Shown here: positions 31,101-41,800 of the stretch, in pieces
How positions within the stretch are numbered: the stretch's first letter is position 1
Layout of the letters: each line of letters opens with the position of its first letter
Origin: Branchiostoma belcheri
Lineage: Eukaryota > Chordata > Leptocardii > Amphioxiformes > Branchiostomatidae
DNA: 64,000 nucleotides
Direction of reading: 5' to 3'
Assembly (NCBI RefSeq): GCF_001625305.1
Contig: NW_017803113.1
Coordinates: 442,867-506,866 of the forward strand
Program-made: the position numbers and the translations under genes
The notes under the pieces: model-generated
What the model was told of the DNA's origin: nothing
Databases searched by the model: none
Seen by the model: the letters and a program-made list of their open reading frames with translations, nothing else

Positions 31101-34100
31101 ATTTACATCAAGAATGTTTTCAGTCAGGAACAAGAACACTTCATAGTGGTGTGTACTACAGTCCATCATTGTGTTCAATTGGCTAGCAACCCTGGACCTA
31201 GAGGTTGGGAGTTCGAATCCCGGCTGTTGTCGCTCACCCGACATGCATGCGACTGTTACATGCAATTGTTCATTACGGCTATGGGAATTTCCACGATAGA
31301 ATGAACTGTAGATACTCTACATAGCATCTGTCTTCTCTGTCAAGACCAGTGGAATTTGAGATCATTTTTTTACATTCATCCTCGTAGGAAAGCTACATGA
31401 CCTGGGTAAGGTGGTGGAGTGTTATAAGGACTTCTTACACCAGCATGAAGGGAAGGAAACTACCATTGTGGTGGAGGGAGTGAAGACACTGGTGGGGGAG
31501 CTCACCAAAGTCGCTCATGGTAGGAATGGCTTTTTCTTTACTCAGCATCATTTCTGTGATTATTATGTTTACCAAAGGAAAACACATAGTTTTTGCTACA
31601 TTTCCTCTTCTTCTTCCGTTCCAAGCACTGACCTGACCAATGGCCTGCTTTGTTGATGTCTGTCACCATGGTAACTAGTGTTGGGTTACATGATGTTGCA
31701 ATTTTATCAGTAGGAGGGATTTACGCTCCTGTCTGACCATATATATGTGATTGAGTAAGAATTAACAGAGCAAACCATATGCAAAGGTTAACATTATGCA
31801 TATGTTACCTTTCTAGTTAACAGTTAATTACTGGTACATATAAATGTAGGGAAAGAAAGGATAATTTGGAAGGAAACATAGATTCTTGTAGACCAACTAC
31901 ATACTACTGTTTTCACTGTCACTTTTTTACCGTGAACTTATCATTACAGTTAACAAATAATTCCTGGACTTTCTTTTCCCTGCACCTGTTGCCACCGTGA
32001 ATATACATTGTATATACATTGTAGTTCTGTGAACATGTCCATTTTTCTCAGACCGTGAACTTTTACTACTGTGAACATAAAGTGAATGACAGTATATACA
32101 TGTACAACAATTCAACACAACATGTTGTTGCCTTCTTCTACAGAGCTGAGACATATCATGTTCCTGGGGATTCTGGCCAAAGAAGGTAGGAGCATGTTTG
32201 AACTGTTGGCCTAGTTACAATGTCATTGATTGATCTAGATATTAGTTGATCTGTCTTGAACTTCTTCACAGCTTACATTCAGTATAACTTAAGAAGACCT
32301 GGATGGATTGCGATCATATTTGGTATGTGGGTAGGTCTTTGGAGAACAAAGGTCAAGGTCAAACATGGGCCTCCTAGTGACTGTGCCTGGTACCGCAGCA
32401 GAACTTCCCTTTTTTTTTTTTTTGTCCTAGGGTTTTGATTTTGATTTGAATCATGCGAGGGGAATATGCAGGGCTCGAAATCCATTTTTGGGAATAGGTG
32501 CACTACTGGTGCAGCCAACCTGAAAAATTGGTGCACAAAACATTGTCTGGGTGCACCCTATAAAACAAAACAGAACAACTTCATAAGTACTAACAGAACA
32601 ACTAAATAAGTACTAACAGAACTCCCCCCTCCTCCAGACCCCACCACCAGCAGCAGGAGGGACGTGGTGTTCTCCCAGGCCCTGTCTGCCGCTGTGTGTG
32701 CCTTCTCAGAACAACTTAATAAGTACTAACAGAACACACTGTACCCACCCCTCCAGACCCCACTACCAGCAGCAGGAGGGATGTGGTGTTCTCCCAGGCA
32801 CATGTCTGCCGCCGTGTGTGCCTTTTCAGAACAACTTAATAAGTACTAACAGAACACACTGTCCCCCAGACCCCACTACCAGCAGTAGGAGGGATGTGGT
32901 GTTCTCCCAGGCCCTGTCTGCCGCCGTGTGTGCCTTCTCAGAACAACTTAATAAGTACTAACAGAACACACTGTACCCACCCCTCCAGACCCCACTACCA
33001 GCAGCAGGAGGGACGTGGTGTTCTCCCAGGCCCTGTCTGCCGCCGTGTGTGCCTTCTCAGAACAACTGCTGGCAGCCCTGAACTTCTCCTTCAACAACAT
33101 GAAGGTGACTAGCATTTTTGTTGTTATGATTGTGATTACTTTGAGTTATTGTGATTATGTCATGTATTGTGATTATGTCATGTTATGTCATACAAGTACT
33201 GTACAACTATGCTTGAGATTTCTAATAAGCCAATATATGCTGGTTGTCCTGCCTACCTGCCTACGTGCTCAGGCCAGGTACTGGCTCCTTGCTCCCCCTC
33301 ATATGGTTCCTCCAGTCAGCTCTATCAAGGGCGATAGTCTCCGCTTCCCTTAGAGTGAGCCCTGTGTCAGTTTGTATCTGGTCTTTCCACCTCTTGGGTG
33401 GTCTTCCCTGGGGGTCTGGGTTTTTTTTAACTCCTGGTGGTATGCTGGTTGTCTCTAACAAAAAGTAAGTTCATGGTGTAGAAGGTTACTTTCATCGTCT
33501 TACACGAAACTGAGGAAATGCCTACTACTACTCTGACACTAGTTACTGTAATACTGCAATTCCTGATCTTATCATTATTGTAACAAATAATTGCTAGCCT
33601 TCTTTTTTTTCTTCACCTGTGAACTGTGAACATACACCTCCATTTTCAAACCAGGACCATGAACATAAAGTGAATTACAATTATCATAAGAAAATTTCTT
33701 TCCTTCCTTCCTTCCTTGCAGGAGTATAAGATAGACAACAAGCTGGCGAGCATCAAGTGGCTGGAACAGACAGCCTCCATTGGTGTGCTGGTCATGTTTC
33801 AGGCCATGCTGTCTCCTAACTGGGTTGGTTGAATACAGCTTATGCCTGTCCTTGGTGCTGAAGTAGCTTTCCTAGTGTTGTGCCTGTGTCTGGTGTTGAT
33901 ATACTTGACTGTGCAATGTATATTGATATCCAACTCACTTTCCATGTGCTTTAAACCTGGCCTTGATGGAAAACAATCACAGCTGTGCTTGTCCTTGGTG
34001 CTGAAGTATCATTCCTAGTGTTGTGCCTGTCCCTGGTTATGAAATACTTGCATGCTGAAATATCTATGCATTGAAAACCAGGTTTTGGGCCAAGTTTCAC

Positions 34101-37100
34101 ATTGTCCAACCACACCTATACCTTTTAATACAAATTGAATCAAATTTGCCAACCACGGCCCAACTACTGCTAACTTACTCCCAAATGCCAACCAACCACC
34201 AGCCAATCATGGCCGTACCTCCTGTCCTCACCCAAAAATTTTAAAACATTTGGCTGGCGCAGCCAAACAGTAGCCGACCTCACCAAACACCAGCCAACCA
34301 CAGTCTACATAGCTTTCGATCTACTTCTAACCATGGTTGGTGGGAGTTTGGCAGTGTTTGGGGGGACAATGAATGAATTAATGAATGAATGATTTATTCA
34401 GGTTAAAATCACTTTTCAGCCATTCAGCAGAATTGTGGATTTCATTACAATACTAGACTAGTGAAAAAAACATGACCTTGGTCACTTTCTAAAAGACAAT
34501 TGTAGCATTCATAATGTTTGAGTTCGTTTCATACCAGATTTTTTTTCCTTCCAGAATGACGAGAAGTCCATCCTGCAGGACTTGGTGGTCGGGGTCAGTG
34601 ACCTGGACAAGGTGACCTTCATCTTCAGGACTCTGTCTCCACAGGAGTGTCATGAAGGTAGCTTCTTTTTGGATAATCAGATATGATATTCTTGATAATA
34701 TGGATGACATCCCCGTGCACATCAGGTTTTGTCTGTTTTTTTTTTTAAAGTTTCTTCGGGTTCTTGACGGATAACAGGAGTCAAAAGGAAAAGATGAAGA
34801 TGCCAGAGGAAGTAGAGGAAGTATGGCTTGAATTGCCTTTTACTTTCACCTCCAAGTCTTCCAAAGTCAACAAAAATAAAGCATTCTAAAGAATTTGTTA
34901 TTGTTTATGTATATATTAGTTTAGTAAAGATGAAATCTAGTTGTAGAAGTTCCACCTTGTATACTTGCCTGTCCTTCCCTCAGCTGTAGAGCTGACCCAC
35001 AACGTAGAGGGTACCAGGTCTGGAGTCCAGGTGGTGTTTTACCTGAATAAAAATCTGTTAGTTTTAAATTCGGCCTAACTTACATGTAATAATGCCTGGA
35101 TAGATTGTGATGCTTGTATGTGCATAGGTCAAGGTCAAATGATGTGGACCTGTGCTTGGTGCTGCAGCAGAACGTCTGGTTTTGGTATCTTTTGTCTAAG
35201 GTTTTTATTTTTTGGTTTCTAATCTTTGATTCCTTTTTTGCTTGTTGTTCCCACAGCTGTAGAGCTGACCCACAGTGTAGAAGGCATGCGGTCTGGAGTC
35301 CAGGTTGTTTTTTACCTGAAGGTGTAATAAAATAACCGATTCCTTGGATTGTGGTGATATTTGGTATGTGGGTAGGTCTTGGGAAGACAAAGTCTGGAGT
35401 CCAGGTGGTGTTTTACCTGAAGGTGTAATAAAATATCTGATTCTGTGTTTGCCTGTCCATTCTCTGCTTAGCACCCAGCATCTATGAGAAACATGGGAAG
35501 GTCAAACACACACCACTACCAGCAGGCTAGCCCTCTGCTGTAGTGCTTGAACAACTGTGTGGCCCAAGGGCTACAGAAATGGAGATGGGCACCACCCCTA
35601 TGTTCTTCAAGGAGTGGAAAGAGACCTTTTTCTTCTTCTTTTTTAGCTGTAGAGCTGACCCACAGTGTTGAGGGCACGCGGTCTGGAGTCCAGGTTGTTT
35701 TTTACCTGAAGAAAAACCTGTTCCTGAGACTTCCCCGCCGACTCCAGGCCGGCAGCAGCATCAAGATGTGCCCGGTGCTCTTCAACCAGGGTGGGTGTCG
35801 ACTCCTCATTGATATTGTCCACAAGTAGGTCTGGTCAGATAGAAATGCTAGAATCTTATACGATGTGTTGTAATATCTGTGTCCATAATATCACCAGGGT
35901 CCATAATATCGCCACGGTCCATAATATCGCCACCTTGAGAAACAGTGTGCTTAAAGATATTTTTACTGCAACATACTTTTGTATGCACTCCTGCACACAT
36001 CAAATGTACATACCTACTAAATATGTTGCAGTAAAAATATCTTTAAGCACACTTTTTCTCAGTTCAGGAGAGAATGTTTCTGTGTCAGTTTTGTCACACA
36101 TGGGGATATGACCAATCAATGGTGCCTATAAAGTTGGTTCACAACTACATGTACAACTGCCAAAGGTGAGGCCTCTGAAAAATAAACAAAACACGTCAGG
36201 ACATGTACAGTACCGTTCGCGTTATAGTTAACCGGGTACCCCGTTACTAACGAGTTAGATTTTCGTCAGAAAATGGTTAGAAAATCGTCAGTATTTGGTT
36301 AGATTTTCGTCAGAAAATGGTTAGAAAATCGTCAGAAATTATTTCTAACGCGTTACCGTTTGCGTTAATGTGATAGGGTCGGATTTCATGTTTGTTTTGC
36401 GCGCAGACAAGACAATAGCAATTTGCCACCTCCTGGGGCGTCCGCTAATGTGTTGCGATGTTGCCCCTTGAAAAATAACAGCACCAGAGGCAAGTGGACA
36501 TGTGATTCGAAAAATAACTTTGTGGTTTATCCGTGTGTCGACTGTGTGAAGCGAATTGTGCTATCTTTTAATGCTATTCTATAGTTATTTCTAGCGGAAA
36601 ATATTACGTTGTGTAATACAATGTCAATGTATGTCAACAAAGTGTAGCAGTGGGCAGACGATGTCTTGTACATTTTGTACCAGCGGCGGCCTACCGCTCT
36701 CACAGGACGTCATGGGACGTGACGAAACAAGAAATATCTGCCGTAGAAGAAATATAAATCGGTAACTCATGCCTTAAATTCACGGCGGTTTTTGACACAA
36801 AAGAAAAATTATTATAATTTTTGTAAGGCGCGCGGCTTACTAGTAGTAGCGGCTTACTCACGGTAAAATGTACCGTCACTCCCGGCGCAAGGACTCGGTT
36901 CGCCAGCTGAGGACTTTCCACAACCATGATGATATCATAGTTAATAAAGGAATATATAATAGATCTATCATGTTGAAATGATAATTGTAATACATGGTTC
37001 TATTTAATAGCGGTAGTTTTGTTTCTTATTTTGACGGGGGAAACTGTCGAGGGGTATTATATAATAATATAAAATCGAGGGAACGCAAACTGAGATCGGC

Positions 37101-38695
37101 TCACTTCCGGGTGTATAACGCCAAAATTTCTCGACGATTGTATAAAAATGACCACTCATTTGTCGCCTACGGTAGCGTGTACATGGTAGTGCTATCATAT
37201 CGTGCCAAAGTCAGCGTCAAACGTCAGAAAATCCCCGAAAAAATATATTTGCAAAACACATTTCCCGCGCACTCACGGCCGGTCGCCATGGCCGCGGCCG
37301 CCCTGTGATGCAGGCAGCATGCTCATTATAATATGCAAGTAGCTACGCTCTGATTGGTTCACCTTAGATGACCTGCGCTCTGATTGGCTAGAACGAAGCC
37401 CGTTGCATGCTGGGGCGCCCTTCCACGCGCGAAGTGCGATCTCGAGATAGCCACATTTACGCTGGTTTCTACCTTATTTCTACGACTAATTAGCAACATC
37501 CTAGTAACGAAATGCGTACTCAAAAGATTTTTCGGGAAAAAAAATATATGTACATGTGGATTTGTGGTGCCTTTGGCGTAATTTTGTTGGTCACATACAA
37601 CGTAATGTAACACGGAAGTGCACGGAGTCGGAGTCGCAGCACGGCTTTCCGTCCCACTCTAAACAAAACTCCAAGGACAAAACAAAACTCCCCAAAACTG
37701 GCCAATAATTAGCCATAAAAATGTTTGTGGGCACGTGTATTAAATATGCGCGCTAAATATGCTGCCTTTTTTTCGAGTGTAATAGGAATTTTCCGCGANG
37801 TTTTTTGCACATCCCCTAACGTTACCTCACGCCCGACCGCCTATTATGTACGGCGGACAAGGACCTTTATAACTTCAGATCATCTCTAAGGATTGCATAT
37901 TCGGTGGTAAAAGAAGTAAACAAACAGAGAAAAACAGCAAAATAAAGTTGACAAACTATGGAAACGCTTGCCTGGGCAACAGTGACAAAAGAAAATGTCG
38001 ATCTAATTGATGCGCCGGTGATCGTTAAAACGTTTTAAACGTTATAATATACTAGTAGTAAAATGCAGGCTAGATCAACGTTCCTTCCGCTGGTCCAGCG
38101 GTGTGTATCGGTAATTTCCCGCCCCGCATGAGGTAAATTAGTACTCCTCCCACGATTCCTGTGATGTTACCGCGCCTGCATATGAATGGAGAAGTCTGAC
38201 GAAAAAGAAACGCGTTACTTTCGGAAAAGTAACGGAAAACTTACGGAAAACTTACGGACAACTTACGGAAAACTTACGGAAAAGAAACGCGTTAGTAACG
38301 GCCGTTAGGGTAACTATAACGCGAACGGTACTGTATATTAAGCCTGGTCTGAAAGGTTTTGTTTACATCCCAGGGGCCTTCACCTTAAAATCTGAGCATG
38401 TACACTCATAATATTATTGCGAACCCTCTTATTGCTCTGTCCAACATAGAAAGTTTAAAGAGGAGCCTTTGATCACTTTAATTTATGATTAGTCTGTAAA
38501 ACTGAGAAGTTCTGTGACCTGACTTTTCCAGCCTTGGTAAACCTACACCAGAGCTGGGACGTGGATTTTGTGAACGCTGTTCAGATGCAGAACAACATCA
38601 ACCAGCAGGCCATTCACGATACACAGGCCTTCTACAGGAGGTTCAAGTCAGTCATGTTTTAGTTTTTCTTGGGTATTGTTTCAGCATTTGTGTGT

Positions 38696-38733
<38 letters not shown>

Positions 38734-38789
38734 CAGTGTGTGTGTGTGTGTATTTGTGTGTGCATCTTTGTGTGTGCGTGTGTGTGTGT

Positions 38790-38831
<42 letters not shown>

Positions 38832-41800
38832 CAGTGTGTGCGTGTGTGTGTGTTTGTGCGTGTGTTTGTGTTTGTGCGTGTGTGTGTGTGTTCAGATGCA
38901 GAAGAACATCAACCAGCAGGCCATACACGATACACAGGCATTCTACAGGAGGTTCAAGTCAGTTCTGTTACAGTCTTCCTTACCTGTTTACCTGTATGTG
39001 TATGTGTCTGTCTCTATGTCTGTGTATATGGGGGGGGGGCTGTCCAGATGCAGAAGAACATCAACCAGCAGGCCATACACGATACACAGGCCTTCTACAG
39101 GAGATTCAAGTCAGTCAAGTTTTGTTTGTTTGTTTCTTTTATTCATGAAGTACTTATTCAGTATGCTGGTGGCTTTTCATTGAGGCCATTACTATTATTG
39201 GCATTAGGGAAGAGGTTTATAGTTAAAGAAAATATACTCTTAGATACTCCATGGACATATGAAGTCCCTTATTTCTTGTTCATTTTTTGGGACTATCCTT
39301 GAAATGATGAAGTATTTGGGAGTAAGTTGAGCAGCATATGCTACCTGCCCCACCTTACAACTACATGTACTGAACTGCCCTCATTTCTGTTGCAGAGGAT
39401 TCCACCTTGACAAGTCCAAGCTCCCTGGTAACCCCAGTGCTAAGGTTGTCATGATGGACAAGGTACACTTAGTTTATGGTTTCTTTCAGTTTCTGCCCTC
39501 CACAACATCAAAATTAATCACAATCCCCAACTGAAACCTCTGCTTGGAGGGTACTTAATTGATATAGAAACCAAGCCCAATTTGTCTGTATACATCTAGT
39601 CCTAGTACTAGCTGTAGGACTAGCACTTGTACTTGAATTAGCCTATTTGTTGCAATCACCAGTATTTGAATTAGTCTAGCTCGTATGCTCAGACTACCAG
39701 CTACTGATGATGCTGATGACTGCCACTGTTCTTGTCACAATTTGTATGTAAGTATGCCTCTACCACACGTATGTTTCCCATGTCCACATACTTGTAATCA
39801 TCCTTCAAACATGTTCTGTATCTGTATAGCCGGTATAACCACCCTTCGGCGTAACACACCAGCTTCTGTATCGGTATAGCCGGTATAACTGCCTTTCGGC
39901 ATAACACACCAGCTTCTGTATCTGTATAGCCAGTATAACAGCCCTTTGGCATAACACACCAGCTTCTGTATCTGTATAGCCGGTATAACCACCCTTTGGC
40001 ATAACACACCAGCTTCTGTATCTGTATAGCCGATATAACCACCCTTTGGCGTAACACACCAGCTTCTGTATCTGTGTAGCCGATATAACCACCCTTTGGC
40101 GTAACACAGCAGCTTCTGTATCTGTATAGCCGGTATAACTGCCCTTCTGCGTAACACACCAGCTTCTGTATCTGTGTAGCCGATATAACCACCCTTTGGC
40201 GTAACACACCAGCTTCTGTATCTGTGTAGCTGATATAACCACCCTTTGGCGTAACACACCAGCTTCTGTATCTGTGTAGCTGATATAACCACCCTTTGGC
40301 ATAACACACCAGCTTATGAACTTGCAAAATTAGGCCACACCAATTTAATTTGATTCGCCTCTTCATTTTTTTCTGATTTGCAAAAAAAAAAGATTCTGAT
40401 TCTGAATCAACTCAAATATGCTCATATTTTGCCTCCAACAGTTGAGGAAAGTCCCTTTCTCCTAGGTATTACAGTTTAAATCCATCTATCAATGTAGTGG
40501 TTTGATTAAAAGTTCCAAATTCATTGTTTAAATATTAACCCAGCCTTTTGTGTTAACTTCTTGGCTCCTATCATCATAGAATTTGGGGCTATAATAGGAT
40601 GCCTTGACCTGTTTTTATTTTTGTTTATTTTCGCCCTGTCGCTTCATATTTTTTCTGAAAAAATCCGAGAACCAACAAATTAAATTGGTGTGGCCTTAAC
40701 TTAATATTTGATCCCTTCCAGCTTCTTCGCCCCCTGAACTCCTCTGATGAGCTCCTGCGGCAGTTGGACACTCTGGTGATGCAGGGGAAGAAGAAGCAAG
40801 GCTTCGGGATCGACCACGGGCTGGGAGTGGGGCTGGTCTCCATCACCGCAGAGTTCTGCTTCAGTGTGGGGGCATGCAGGCTGCTCATGTGCAATACCGG
40901 CATCCACAGGTAGGTGGCACTATACTACAGTCCTGTTAGTTATTCAGAACAAGGCTTCGGGGTCGACCAAGGGCTTGGTGTGGGGCTGGTCTCCATCACG
41001 GCCGAGTTTTGCTTCAGTGTGGGGGCATGCAGGCTGCTCATGTGCAATACCGGCATCCACAGGTAGGTGGCACTAGACTACAGTCCTGTAAGGTGATCGA
41101 CCACGGGCTGGGAGTGGGGCTGGTCTCCATCACCGCAGAGTTTTGCTTCAGTGTGGGGGCATGCAGGCTGCTCATGTGCAATACCGGCATCCACAGGTAG
41201 GTGGCACTATACTACAGTCATGTCAGGTATTCAGAACATACTGGAATACTGTAAGTCACATTATATATTTGCACTACTTTTACATTCACGGTCACCTCTG
41301 TACCGCAAATTTATCATTACCACAAACAAATTATTTGCCAACTTTCTTCTGCACCTGCCACCACCGCGAAAATATGCTTTTGCGAACATGTCCCAGAGTG
41401 TGAAATTTTGCAATGGCAAATATAGAATGATGTACAGTGTCGTCATTTAGAAATTCTTTCAATTCTTTGTAATTGTTTGTCTAAGAAATTTCATAGCTTG
41501 GAAATATTTTGAATATCTTTTCAACATCCTAAATAATTCCCTGGTTTTGTAAAACTTTTGAAATATTCCTGATGTGGAATATGACATTTCCAATAGTTTC
41601 TAAATATTTCTAATAGCATTCTACCTTTTTTTTACGAAAGGGTTGGCAACATAAAATTTTCTTGACTGACATTTTGCCTTTTTACAGAACCTCATGTGCA
41701 GCCACCTTGGAGCAGAGCATCATCCTGACACGTTGCCACGGGTTACCGTCCCGTTACCTAGCAACGGCCGCACACATCATCAAGAACCAAGGGGTCAGAG

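Noticed and set aside
38669-39302. Frames of 159-208 codons rich in Cys/Val
   Set aside because: GT microsatellite read-through joined to exon 33 copies.
39815-40315. Regularly spaced repeats that could suggest a CRISPR array
   Set aside because: The units are contiguous and have no unique spacers, and the genome is eukaryotic.
39701-40366. Three overlapping minus-strand frames of 165-221 codons, rich in YTDTEAGVL repeats
   Set aside because: They are readings of the 50-bp minisatellite in all frames, with no start context or family match; the array matches LINE tails.
8534-41196. Reading the exon copies as mutually exclusive alternative exons
   Set aside because: Most copies lack one splice site or half the exon and would shift the frame, so functional alternative exons are not supported without RNA evidence.
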